A DNA stretch of 64,000 bases. Origin: Streptococcus suis. Lineage in GTDB: Bacteria > Bacillota > Bacilli > Lactobacillales > Streptococcaceae. Made by a program: the position numbers and the translations under genes. Shown in pieces: positions 7,969 to 16,087 of this stretch. The stretch's first letter is position 1. Each line of letters opens with the position of its first letter. The stretch lies in assembly GCA_029593465.1 (NCBI GenBank), contig JAKTNK010000004.1:1-64000 (forward strand), in the 5' to 3' direction. The notes beneath the pieces were generated by a model. That model did no database searches. It was not told where the DNA came from and saw only the letters and a list, made by a program, of their open reading frames with translations.

Positions 7969-10788
7969 GTGTCAAAAAAACGCTTATATGAAATTGCGAA
8001 AGAAGTCGGTGTCGCAAGTAAGGAAGTTGTTGCCAAAGCCAAAGAACTTGGTTTGGCAGTAAAAAGTCATGCCTCAAGTGTTGAAGCCAAAGAGGCACAA
8101 CGCTTGACGGATGCCTTTAAAAGCAAGGCTACTCCTAAAGTAGCAACGAGCAAACCTGCTAGTGAAACTAAGGACAGCGAATCTTCTGCCACAAGGACTA
8201 CTAAATCAGTCAAAACAAGAGAGGTCTCAGCTGAGGCTTCTCAGGCAAGTCAGCCTAAAGCTGAAACAAGTGTTGTTAAACCGCGCCCAAAAAGCCGAAA
8301 TTTTAAGGCAGAACGCGAAGCAAAAGCTAAAGCAGAAGCCGAACGTCGGGCTAATGGTTCAGCTCAGCAACAAGGCAATGCTAACCGCAACCATTCTCGT
8401 GGGCAGCGTGCTAACAACCATCGTCAAGGTGGACATTCGCCCAAAGATAATAAGAGCAGACAAGGCTCTAACCATTCTAACAATCGTCAGAATCAAGGGC
8501 GTGGTGAACACCTTAATAACAAAGGGCAAAATCGTCCACAACAGACTCCTTCACGGATGGACTTTAAAGCCCGTGCGGCAGCGCTAAAGGCTGAACAAAA
8601 TGCGGAATATGCACGTCAAAGCGAAGCGCGTTTCCGTGAACAGGAAGCAGCCAAACGTCAAGCACAAATGGCTCAGCAACATGTTCGTCAAGCTAAGCAA
8701 GCCGAGGTAGCAAAAACACGCGACATCAACGAACAGTCAACGACGATAGAGCCAAACATCACCCCAGTTTCCGCAACTGTTGCGACACCTAAGCAAGATA
8801 ATCGTCGCAAAAAACAGGGTCGTCCTGAAAAATCACGCGATTTTTCAAGTCAAAACGAAGATGGTCCTAAACAAACTAGAAATAAGAAAAATCGGACGAA
8901 TCAAAACCAAGTGAGAAATCAAAGAAATAGTAACTGGAATAAAAACAAACAAGCTAAAAAAGGTAAAAATAATCGTAACCAAAATGGTGCTCCTAAGCCA
9001 GTAACAGAGCGTAAATTCCATGAGTTGCCTAAAGAGTTTGAATACACTGAGGGCATGACAGTAGCTGAAATTGCCAAACGTATTAAACGTGAGCCTGCTG
9101 AAATTGTCAAAAAACTCTTTATGATGGGTGTTATGGCTACTCAAAACCAATCTTTGGATGGAGATACGATTGAGTTATTGATGGTTGATTATGGTATCGA
9201 AGCTCGTGCTAAGGTTGAAGTCGATGATGCTGATATTGAACGCTTCTTTGCCGATGATGATTACCTCAATGAGGACAAGATGGTTGAGCGTGCGCCAGTT
9301 GTCACCATCATGGGACACGTTGACCATGGTAAAACAACCTTGCTTGATACGCTGCGTAATTCGCGTGTTGCTACAGGTGAAGCAGGGGGGATCACGCAGC
9401 ATATCGGTGCCTACCAAATTGAAACCAACGGTAAGAGAATCACCTTCTTGGATACTCCAGGACACGCAGCCTTTACGTCAATGCGTGCACGCGGTGCCTC
9501 TGTGACGGATGTTACCATTTTGATTGTGGCAGCTGACGATGGCGTGATGCCACAAACCATTGAAGCCATTAATCACTCGAAAGCGGCTGGAGTACCGATC
9601 ATTGTGGCGATCAATAAGATTGATAAACCAGGTGCTAATCCAGAACGTGTTATCGGTGAATTGGCTGAGCATGGGGTTATTTCTACTGCATGGGGTGGCG
9701 AGTCTGAATTTGTAGAGATTTCAGCGAAGTTTGGCCAAAATATTGACGAGTTGCTCGAAACGGTGCTTCTTGTCGCTGAAATGGAAGAACTAAAAGCTGA
9801 CCCGACTGTTCGTGCTATCGGTACGGTTATCGAAGCTCGTCTTGACAAGGGCAAAGGAGCTGTTGCGACCCTTCTTGTCCAACAAGGGACGCTTAATGTT
9901 CAAGATCCTATTGTTGTTGGTAACACCTTTGGTCGTGTGCGTGCGATGGTAAATGATTTGGGACGTCGTGTTAAGACAGCTGAGCCATCAACGCCAGTAT
10001 CGATTACTGGTTTGAATGAAACCCCTATGGCTGGGGACCGTTTTGCTGTTTATGCCGATGAAAAAGCTGCTCGTGCAGCCGGTGAGGAACGTGCCAAACG
10101 TGCTCTTATCAAACAACGTCAAAACACCCAACGGGTTAGCCTTGAAAATCTCTTTGATACCCTCAAAGCGGGTGAGGTCAAGACGGTTAACGTCATCATC
10201 AAAGCTGATGTCCAAGGGTCTGTTGAAGCCTTGGCAGCCTCACTACTCAAAATTGAGGTCGAAGGGGTTCGTGTTAACGTGGTCCACTCAGCTGTTGGTG
10301 CGATTAACGAATCGGATGTTACCCTAGCCGAAGCCTCAAATGCTGTTATCATTGGATTTAACGTTAGACCAACTCCACAAGCCCGTCAACAAGCAGAAGC
10401 TGACGATGTTGAAATTCGCCTTCATAGTATTATTTACAAAGTTATCGAAGAAGTTGAAGAAGCTATGAAGGGTAAATTGGACCCTGAATACCAAGAAAAA
10501 GTCCTAGGTGAGGCTATCATCCGTGAGACATTTAAGGTATCTAAAGTCGGTACGATTGGTGGCTTTATGGTTATCAATGGTAAAATCACCCGTGATTCAA
10601 GTGCGCGTGTTATCCGAGATGGCGTTGTTATCTTTGATGGCAAGATAGCCAGCTTGAAGCACTATAAAGATGATGTTAAGGAAGTCGGAAATGCCCAAGA
10701 AGGTGGTCTGATGCTTGAAAACTTCAACGATCTTCAAGTTGATGATACGATTGAAGCTTACATCATGGAAGAAATTGTTCGCAAATAA
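7969..10788 (+). CDS. infB: Translation initiation factor IF-2
   Basis: A 939-residue GTPase that delivers initiator tRNA to the 30S subunit. Start is GTG with AGGAGG seven bases upstream. Layout: IF2-N domain 1 (about 1–52), a long basic Asn/Gln/Lys/Arg-rich disordered linker (about 55–345), a second IF2-N domain (about 350–400), then the G domain with G1 GHVDHGKT (about 449), G3 DTPGH (about 495) and G4 NKID (about 549), followed by domains II, III and the tRNA-binding C2 domain ending at the C-terminus. Last gene of the rimP operon before a terminator. Confidence 0.98.
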   Translation: MSKKRLYEIAKEVGVASKEVVAKAKELGLAVKSHASSVEAKEAQRLTDAFKSKATPKVATSKPASETKDSESSATRTTKSVKTREVSAEASQASQPKAETSVVKPRPKSRNFKAEREAKAKAEAERRANGSAQQQGNANRNHSRGQRANNHRQGGHSPKDNKSRQGSNHSNNRQNQGRGEHLNNKGQNRPQQTPSRMDFKARAAALKAEQNAEYARQSEARFREQEAAKRQAQMAQQHVRQAKQAEVAKTRDINEQSTTIEPNITPVSATVATPKQDNRRKKQGRPEKSRDFSSQNEDGPKQTRNKKNRTNQNQVRNQRNSNWNKNKQAKKGKNNRNQNGAPKPVTERKFHELPKEFEYTEGMTVAEIAKRIKREPAEIVKKLFMMGVMATQNQSLDGDTIELLMVDYGIEARAKVEVDDADIERFFADDDYLNEDKMVERAPVVTIMGHVDHGKTTLLDTLRNSRVATGEAGGITQHIGAYQIETNGKRITFLDTPGHAAFTSMRARGASVTDVTILIVAADDGVMPQTIEAINHSKAAGVPIIVAINKIDKPGANPERVIGELAEHGVISTAWGGESEFVEISAKFGQNIDELLETVLLVAEMEELKADPTVRAIGTVIEARLDKGKGAVATLLVQQGTLNVQDPIVVGNTFGRVRAMVNDLGRRVKTAEPSTPVSITGLNETPMAGDRFAVYADEKAARAAGEERAKRALIKQRQNTQRVSLENLFDTLKAGEVKTVNVIIKADVQGSVEALAASLLKIEVEGVRVNVVHSAVGAINESDVTLAEASNAVIIGFNVRPTPQARQQAEADDVEIRLHSIIYKVIEEVEEAMKGKLDPEYQEKVLGEAIIRETFKVSKVGTIGGFMVINGKITRDSSARVIRDGVVIFDGKIASLKHYKDDVKEVGNAQEGGLMLENFNDLQVDDTIEAYIMEEIVRK

Positions 10789-10800
10789 AGCTACAAGATT

Positions 10801-10864
10801 GATTTGCCTCCAGCAAATCAGGTAGGACGAAGGTACAAAGCTAGGTCGTTAGCCTAGCTTTTAT
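10801..10864 (+). terminator. Stem-loop and terminator after infB
   Basis: A first hairpin GATTTGC/GCAAATC (10801–10819) is followed by the main terminator, AAGCTAGG at 10838–10845 paired with CCTAGCTT at 10853–10860 and a short T-run. Confidence 0.7.
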
Positions 10865-10968
10865 CACAATAATTCTTGTTCAAATCTCCTATCCTGACTT
10901 TTTAGCACGCCCTAATCAGTCTTGTTGGGGAATTTGAGCAAGTGCAGTTTATCGGAAAGGAATAGCAG

Positions 10969-10991
10969 TCACTCAAAATGTCATTGAGTGA
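10969..10991 (+). promoter_or_regulatory. Hairpin in the rbfA 5' leader
   Basis: Perfect 8-bp stem TCACTCAA/TTGAGTGA with a 7-base loop, ending 18 bases before the rbfA ATG. The stronger SD-like AAAGGAA (10956–10962) lies upstream of the hairpin, while only a weak AGG lies between hairpin and start. No poly-T follows. Confidence 0.45.
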
Positions 10992-11009
10992 GCTTCAGGT
11001 ATCTTATTT

Positions 11010-11363
11010 ATGGCAAATCACCGCGTTGATCGCGTTGGGATGGAAATCAAACGCGAAGTGAATGATATTTTGCAAAAGAAAGTCCGTGACCCTCGTGTGC
11101 AGGGAGTTACCATCACGGATGTTCAGATGCTAGGAGATTTATCAGCAGCTAAAGTTTACTATACGATTATGAGTGACTTGGCTTCTGATAATCAAAAAGC
11201 GCAGATTGGCTTGGAAAAAGCCACTGGAACCATCAAGCGTGAGCTAGGGAAACAGTTGCAGATGTACAAAATTCCAGATTTAACCTTCATCAAAGATGAG
11301 TCCATTCAATACGGTAATAAGATTGACGAATTATTGCGTAATCTTAATCGTAAAGATTCTTAG
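11010..11363 (+). CDS. rbfA: 30S ribosome-binding factor RbfA
   Basis: A 117-residue KH-type cold-shock protein acting late in 30S subunit assembly on the 16S 5' helix. The start [17 protein letters not shown] and the segment [17 protein letters not shown] are characteristic. The length is normal. It follows infB after a terminator and probably has its own promoter in the 145-base gap; I could not identify a convincing one. The next gene is copY after a long-loop terminator. Confidence 0.96.
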   Translation: MANHRVDRVGMEIKREVNDILQKKVRDPRVQGVTITDVQMLGDLSAAKVYYTIMSDLASDNQKAQIGLEKATGTIKRELGKQLQMYKIPDLTFIKDESIQYGNKIDELLRNLNRKDS

Positions 11364-11394
11364 ACTCTGGAAGATAAGCTCAAGCTAGAGTAAT

Positions 11395-11448
11395 AAAACG
11401 AACGAAAACCATATTTCTTACCTAGAGATGTGAATTCGTTCGTTTTTT
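11395..11448 (+). terminator. Long-loop terminator after rbfA
   Basis: Perfect 12-bp arms AAAACGAACGAA (11395–11406) and TTCGTTCGTTTT (11435–11446) enclose a 28-base loop and end in a T-run. Confidence 0.65.
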
Positions 11449-11495
11449 AATTTGATAGAATCTTATTTTTAAGGTTTTGTGGCCCTTATTTTTAG

Positions 11496-11539
11496 TTGAC
11501 AGGACGTCTGATATGGTCTAAAATTTATTTACAAATGTA
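11496..11539 (+). promoter_or_regulatory. copY promoter with cop box operator
   Basis: TTGACA (11496–11501), 17-base spacer and TAAAAT (11519–11524). Directly downstream is TACAAATGTA (11530–11539), an exact match to the CopY operator core TACANNTGTA. CopY would therefore bind just at or after the transcription start and repress its own gene. Only one cop box was found, whereas copper operons often carry two. Confidence 0.85.
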
Positions 11540-11554
11540 AACAAGGAGAATGTC

Positions 11555-11992
11555 ATGCCACAGATAACTAATGCGGAATGGGAAGTGATGCGTGTTGTGT
11601 GGACTTTGCAAGAGGTCACTAGCTCTCAATTGATAGCTGCTTTGGGAGAGAATAAGGCTTGGTCTGCTTCGACCATTAAGACGCTGCTGACACGACTGGT
11701 TGAGAAAGGCATGCTTACCAGCCGTCGCGAAGGTCGCCGCTTTTGGTATAGGGCTTTAATGACTGAAGACGAGGGACAGTGGAGCAGGGTATCAGAGACT
11801 TTTTCTAAAATTTGCCTGACAAAACACGGTGCGCTGCTTGAGAAGCTCTTGCTAGAAACGCCACTGACTGAGCAGGATATCAATGCTTTTGAAACCTTAT
11901 TAGAGCAGAAGCGTCAAAAGGCTGTTGCAAGGATTGTCTGCCAATGTCTGCCAGAGCAATGCTCCTGTCATAAGCTATCTGACCATAACTAA
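11555..11992 (+). CDS. copY: Copper-responsive repressor CopY, without copA/copZ downstream
   Basis: A 145-residue BlaI/MecI/CopY-family repressor. The winged-helix N-terminus (ITNAEWEVMRVVW, then SASTIKTLLTRLVEKG) binds the cop box; the C-terminus carries the metal-sensing CxCx4CxC motif as CQCLPEQCSC near residues 129–138, so it should sense Cu(I)/Zn(II). In related streptococci copY heads a copYAZ operon; here a dyad and a convergent minus-strand gene follow immediately. Its ATG has AAGGAG eight bases upstream. The protein looks intact; its presumed target genes are absent from this window. Confidence 0.93.
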   Translation: MPQITNAEWEVMRVVWTLQEVTSSQLIAALGENKAWSASTIKTLLTRLVEKGMLTSRREGRRFWYRALMTEDEGQWSRVSETFSKICLTKHGALLEKLLLETPLTEQDINAFETLLEQKRQKAVARIVCQCLPEQCSCHKLSDHN

Positions 11993-11993
11993 C

Positions 11994-12020
11994 ATCAGCC
12001 ACCCTAAAAAGGTGGCTGAT
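11994..12020. terminator. Dyad between convergent copY and 5'-nucleotidase genes
   Basis: Perfect 10-bp stem ATCAGCCACC/GGTGGCTGAT with a 7-base loop in the 44-base gap between the two converging genes. It lacks a clear T-tract on either side, so it may be a weak bidirectional terminator. Confidence 0.55.
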
Positions 12021-12036
12021 AGTGGTTATAATTGAT

Positions 12037-14040
12037 TTAGTCACGCTGACGCTTGCTTGCCAGTCCTGCCATGCTTAGCATCACAAGTCCCGTAAGGACA
12101 ATTGTTATAGAGTGATTGTCACCCGTTTTAGGGAGCTGATGGTTGGTGTTACCATAGCCCTTATTTGTACCCGCTTTTGCTGAGTGTTTCGTCACTGGAG
12201 CATAGGCTAGAGCTTGTTTGCCTAGAGATGCGGATAAGGTTTGCACTTGGTTTTCTTCTGTGCGGTTTGATTGGTTTTCTTGTTGGTGATTTGTGTTTGT
12301 TTCATCAGTTGCGGTAGGAAGGCTTGCGAGGTACTGTTTGGTACCGAGGATTTCAGCAACCACCTTAGCGCCTTTGGCTTCTTGTTGGCGAATGTATTCG
12401 ATAAAAGTCTCTGTATCAGGACTAATGGCACTAATCAATGTCGCATTTCGGAAACTGGCAAAACCATCCCCGCCCCCAAGGAGAAAGTCATTGATAACTA
12501 GGGTGTAGGTTTTGGCTGGGTCGATTTCTTCACCATTCGTTTTGTAAGCTTTGACCACTTTAAAAGGAGTTTCCTCGCCTCCGTCCGGATTGTCAGTGTA
12601 AGTGTAGGTTAAACCAGACATTTGTAGGAAGTAGTTTTCTTTGCCGTCGTACTGTTCGTTTAGAACCTTGTAAATGTCTTGACCAGTCATTTCTACAATT
12701 TGCAAGATATTGCCAAATGGTTGAACGGCTTGGGCTGCTCCCCAAGTAATGGTTCCATCTTTGGACACCAAAAGATCAGAACGAATGCCGCCGTTGTTGG
12801 TCATCGCAAAATCGACTGGAACTGCTGATTGTTGATTAGCAATCGTCAGCTGAGCCTTGGTAACAAGATTACCAACAGGGCTTTCTTTGAACTCATTGAC
12901 CTCTCGACTGATGTTTTCAGAGGTTGAAGCGGTACCAATCTTGGCATCTGTAACCTGTTTCACAATAGCGTTGGCTTCATCAACGATTGCCTGAATATCT
13001 TGGCTGCCTGTTTTGACTCCAGGTGCGACAGCTACAACTGTGGCGTCTGGTACGGCGATGAAATCTTGAGTATCCGTATCCAGAACACCACGTACATCTG
13101 CGTAGGCTTTCCCTTGAGAGAGGGCTTGTACAATGCGTGTTTTGCCAACGATGCCATTGGTGTATTGGTGGTTATGGCCGGCAAAGAGGATATCAACGCT
13201 ATGTTCTGGGAAAATCTCAGTAACACGGTTCATGATATCAGCAGCCTCACCTTGGACGTCATCTCCCTTATTAACAGCGGGGATATGTGCTAGAACCACA
13301 ATTGCCTTAACGCCTTTTTTCTGCAGCTCAAGGGCATAAGCAGCGATGATTTCTGCCTCATCTAAAAAGTCGTATTGCTCATAGTGCTGGCGCAAAACAA
13401 GGTTAGGAATTTCTCTGGTAACAACACCGATAATGCCGACTTTAACGACCTTATCATTGATAGGAACTTCGGTGATGGCGTAAGGTTGCCAATTGTTAGG
13501 AATCTGACCAGTTGCTTTATCAACCACATTGGCAATGACGATTTGTTGCGTAGTAGGAACGTGTTCGTAGTCATACACAATGCGATTAAAACCAGCATCT
13601 GGGGCAGGAGCCTCGCCTTTGGTGATACGATTGTATTCGTCAAGCCCTTCGTCAAATTCGTGGTTACCGATAGTACCGTAATCAAACCCCATAGCGTTAA
13701 AGGCTTTAATAGTTGGCTCATCTTGTAAGAGTCCAGAATTGGCTGGGCTAGCACCGACCATATCACCTGCTTGAACACGAAGAGAGGTTGAGTCGGGATT
13801 ATCGCTCGTAAAGGATTTTTCAGCATCATCGAGGTAAGCATCGAGTTGGGCAGCAGTTCCAGCCTTTGATACCTTACCGTCAGGCATATAGGCTGATCCA
13901 GTTGTATCTAAGGCACCATGAAAATCATTTACTCCTAAAATCTGTATCGCTTCTTGATCAGCATAAACGTTACCAGCTGCAAGGCTAAACCCAGCAACCA
14001 TCGCTAAAAGACTACTTTTTAATGCAATTTTCTTTGTCAT
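12037..14040 (-). CDS. Cell-wall-anchored 5'-nucleotidase (LPXTG)
   Basis: Extracellular nucleotidase of about 667 residues. It has an N-terminal signal peptide (hydrophobic stretch ending near AGNVYA), a metallophosphatase domain with GVNDFHGAL, GNHEFDEG and AGHNHQ metal-ligand motifs (about 35–290), a 5'-nucleotidase C-terminal domain with TNNGGIRSDL (about 415), and a sorting signal LPKTGDN followed by a hydrophobic stretch and KRQRD. Sortase A should attach it to peptidoglycan. Relatives (S5nA, SsnA, NudP) make adenosine from AMP and help immune evasion; that role is inferred. The second ATG at 14040 has better spacing from AAGGAG than 14043. Confidence 0.93.
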   Translation of the reverse strand: MTKKIALKSSLLAMVAGFSLAAGNVYADQEAIQILGVNDFHGALDTTGSAYMPDGKVSKAGTAAQLDAYLDDAEKSFTSDNPDSTSLRVQAGDMVGASPANSGLLQDEPTIKAFNAMGFDYGTIGNHEFDEGLDEYNRITKGEAPAPDAGFNRIVYDYEHVPTTQQIVIANVVDKATGQIPNNWQPYAITEVPINDKVVKVGIIGVVTREIPNLVLRQHYEQYDFLDEAEIIAAYALELQKKGVKAIVVLAHIPAVNKGDDVQGEAADIMNRVTEIFPEHSVDILFAGHNHQYTNGIVGKTRIVQALSQGKAYADVRGVLDTDTQDFIAVPDATVVAVAPGVKTGSQDIQAIVDEANAIVKQVTDAKIGTASTSENISREVNEFKESPVGNLVTKAQLTIANQQSAVPVDFAMTNNGGIRSDLLVSKDGTITWGAAQAVQPFGNILQIVEMTGQDIYKVLNEQYDGKENYFLQMSGLTYTYTDNPDGGEETPFKVVKAYKTNGEEIDPAKTYTLVINDFLLGGGDGFASFRNATLISAISPDTETFIEYIRQQEAKGAKVVAEILGTKQYLASLPTATDETNTNHQQENQSNRTEENQVQTLSASLGKQALAYAPVTKHSAKAGTNKGYGNTNHQLPKTGDNHSITIVLTGLVMLSMAGLASKRQRD

Positions 14041-14257
14041 CATAACTCCTTATTTAGTGAAAATAGAACGTGTCTCCATAGTTAGTGTACTATGTCAGTT
14101 GTTAAAATTCAATACTTTTTGATAAAAAAGTCGAATGTTTTGGTAAGTAAATCAAAAATAAAAACGTCTTTGAAACGCTTTCTTTATTTTTTGTCCTATT
14201 GTAAGCCTATATATTTCGTTGTTCCTTTGTTTTTAACGAGGAAAATGAGGTTAAAAA

Positions 14258-14266
14258 TGATATACT
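14258..14266 (+). promoter_or_regulatory. Extended -10 promoter for the aldo/keto reductase
   Basis: TGA followed by TATACT, about 39 bases before the start codon. No good -35 element is seen at the right distance. Confidence 0.45.
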
Positions 14267-14304
14267 ATTACTAGAAAAAACATGAGATTGGAAAAGGAGA
14301 GATA

Positions 14305-15219
14305 ATGTTACAAGACATTGGTCAATCAGGAGTCAAGACTTCTCGTATCGCCCTTGGAGCGATGAGAATGAGTAGCTTAGAGGTCAAGGAGGCAGAAAAC
14401 GTTATTGCGACAGCTATTGAGAATGGGATAATCTTTTTTGATCATGCGGATATTTATGGCGGTGGGGAGTCTGAAGTACGTTTTCGTGATGCTTTTCAGT
14501 CATTATCTTTCCGTCGTGAAGACGTCATCTTGCAGTCAAAATGTGGTATCCGACGTGGTTTTTTTGATTTTTCAAAGGAGCACATCTTAGGGTCAGTTGA
14601 TAGTATTTTGAATCGCTTGGGAACAGACTATCTTGATTTTTTACTCCTTCATCGTCCAGATGCTCTTTGGGAACCAGAAGAAGTGGCAGAAGCTTTTACG
14701 CAGTTAGCGGCCTCTGGCAAGGTTCGTCATTTCGGTGTTAGCAATCAAAACAGTAGTCAGATGGCCTTGTTGCAAGCCTATTTAGACATGCCTTTGGCAG
14801 TGAATCAGCTGCAATTATCGCCGGTGCATGCACCGATGTTTTCATCTGGTCTCGAGGTTAATATGACAACACCTGGGGCTACAGTTCGTGATGGTGGGAT
14901 TGTGGATTATTGTCGTCTGAACCATGTGACTATCCAAGCCTGGTCACCTTTCCAGATTGATTTGTCTAAAGGTCTCTTTACGGGAAATCCTGACTATCAG
15001 GCATTGAACGAGACGATTGCCAAATACGCCAAGCACTATCAGGTGTCGGATGAAGCGATTATTGTGGCTTGGATTTTACGCCACCCAGCCAAAATTCAGA
15101 CCATTGTTGGTTCGATGAATCCTGAACGATTACAGAGGATTGTTAAAGCTGAAGGCGTTGAGCTGACGCGCCAGGAATGGTATGACATTTACCTCAAAGC
15201 AGGGCACATTTTACCTTAA
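14305..15219 (+). CDS. Aldo/keto reductase family oxidoreductase
   Basis: A 304-residue NADPH-dependent TIM-barrel oxidoreductase. The active-site region FFDHADIYGGGESE gives the catalytic Asp and Tyr, the Lys lies in LQSKCGIRR, and the His in LLLHRPDALW. The C-terminal NADPH-binding loop GSMNPERLQ is present. It resembles YdhF/YdjG-type reductases. Substrate is unknown. It is probably monocistronic, with an AAGGAG ribosome binding site seven bases before ATG. The decayed frame that follows is in the same reading frame, directly after its stop codon. Confidence 0.9.
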   Translation: MLQDIGQSGVKTSRIALGAMRMSSLEVKEAENVIATAIENGIIFFDHADIYGGGESEVRFRDAFQSLSFRREDVILQSKCGIRRGFFDFSKEHILGSVDSILNRLGTDYLDFLLLHRPDALWEPEEVAEAFTQLAASGKVRHFGVSNQNSSQMALLQAYLDMPLAVNQLQLSPVHAPMFSSGLEVNMTTPGATVRDGGIVDYCRLNHVTIQAWSPFQIDLSKGLFTGNPDYQALNETIAKYAKHYQVSDEAIIVAWILRHPAKIQTIVGSMNPERLQRIVKAEGVELTRQEWYDIYLKAGHILP

Positions 15220-15621
15220 AACAGGGGAAATGGAATCACTTTTAGAGAGAGTGCTGTATCGCTAAACAGGAGAAGGAACAAAGATGCTATCGCTAAGAAA
15301 AAGCATGTCTATGATAAAGCTGATATAAAGCTTATCAATAATTTTGATATCGAGCGATATGTTGTAGTCGATGTTGAAACTAGAAATCAAGTTTTGAAAA
15401 CATTGCTCCAAATTATCAGAGCTTACTCAATTCCAAATATTCTTGATTTACATGAATTCATTGAGGAAAATGGAGCAAGTTACGGCATTGATATGAATTT
15501 GTTTTTAACTACGATTGAAAGCAAATCAAGTATTCTACGTCTGTATTTTGATGGAGCATACCAGCGTAGTAAGAGGGGTGAAGTTAAACAGAAGTTGAGT
15601 GAGGGGAATGATGATGAATAA
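15220..15621 (+). pseudogene. 5'-truncated coding remnant, family not recognised
   Basis: An open frame of 133 codons runs from the aldo/keto reductase stop to 15621. It has protein-like content (for example NNFDIERYVVVDVETR and YSIPNILDLHEFIEENG) well upstream of the only available start, a TTG at 15394, and there is no ATG, GTG or TTG between 15220 and 15394. This suggests the 5' end of a gene has been lost, leaving a C-terminal remnant; a 75-residue protein from TTG 15394 is the alternative. A short ATG frame with a decent ribosome binding site starts at 15284 but stops after 14 codons. I do not recognise the family. Confidence 0.5.
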
Positions 15622-15673
15622 AGTATTATCAGAATTTCCCGAGGAATTAGTTTTAAGTAAAACAAAATTATGA
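15611..15673 (+). CDS. Very short ORF overlapping the remnant's end (20 residues)
   Basis: ATGATGATG at 15608–15616 overlaps the stop of the preceding frame, with GTGAGGGG in front as a plausible ribosome binding site. The product (MMNKVLSEFPEELV start, ending SKTKL) stops at 15673. It may be the beginning of a truncated gene or a coupled leader peptide for the next ORF. Reality as a gene is uncertain. Confidence 0.3.
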   Translation: MMNKVLSEFPEELVLSKTKL

Positions 15674-15683
15674 GGAGTTTGCT

Positions 15684-15887
15684 ATGAAAAAAATTGGAAT
15701 ATTTGTGTTGTTTGTCACTGTATTATTTTCTATCTTATGTATGACTAATAGATATATTTTTTTTCCAGATGGAGAGATATTTGAGTTGTATCTTTTATCA
15801 AGAAATTTATTAATATTATCTATAATAAACTGGTCTTTTTATTTATCTATAAAATTGATATTTGAACATGAAAATAAAGAGGTTTAA
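15684..15887 (+). CDS. Small two-helix membrane protein, unknown function
   Basis: A 67-residue protein with GAGGAG six bases before ATG. Residues about 4–21 and 40–60 are strongly hydrophobic with a short polar loop between, and the C-terminus EHENKEV is charged, so it should span the membrane twice. Base composition is markedly AT-richer than surrounding genes, which fits acquired DNA. It has its own terminator overlapping the stop codon. It could be an immunity-type or phage-derived small protein; no family was recognised. Confidence 0.5.
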   Translation: MKKIGIFVLFVTVLFSILCMTNRYIFFPDGEIFELYLLSRNLLILSIINWSFYLSIKLIFEHENKEV

Positions 15888-15909
15888 AAATTAAACCTCT
15901 TTATTTTTT
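15873..15909 (+). terminator. Strong terminator overlapping the small membrane protein stop
   Basis: Perfect 15-bp stem AATAAAGAGGTTTAA / TTAAACCTCTTTATT with loop AAA, followed by a T-run. The stop codon TAA lies within the first arm. Confidence 0.85.
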
Positions 15910-15922
15910 TATTTATCTTTAT

Positions 15923-16009
15923 TTATCTATAGATAAGAGCATATTCGCCGCGGATTGGTGTTTTTACTGTATAATTATTTTTTCTATATACTTTTCCATC
16001 ATAAAAATG
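15923..16009 (-). pseudogene. C-terminal relic of a minus-strand gene
   Basis: On the minus strand, 28 sense codons ending in TAA encode a protein-like tail with FYDGKVYRKNNYTV and TPIRGEYALIYR. A stop codon lies immediately upstream in this frame and there is no start, so only the very end of a former gene would survive. It faces the small membrane protein and shares its terminator region. Evidence is composition only; the family is unknown. Confidence 0.3.
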
Positions 16010-16087
16010 CTATTAAAGCTATCGTTGTCTTTCTTAGTATTTTTTTGATAAAATAAATTACTTTATACTAACTTAGTGGAGGTTATT

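Noticed and set aside
8845-9150. Reverse-strand ORFs of 60–100 residues across infB (also 9175–9465, 9573–9854)
   Set aside because: They mirror the codon usage of infB, have no ribosome binding sites or family features, and infB is complete.
13362-13841. 159-residue ORF on the same strand as the nucleotidase, in another frame
   Set aside because: Lies fully inside the conserved metallophosphatase region of the nucleotidase, so it is a shadow frame.
14092-14274. 60-residue ORF in the gap before the aldo/keto reductase
   Set aside because: Lys/Phe/Leu-rich from AT composition, no SD, and it overlaps the probable promoter region.
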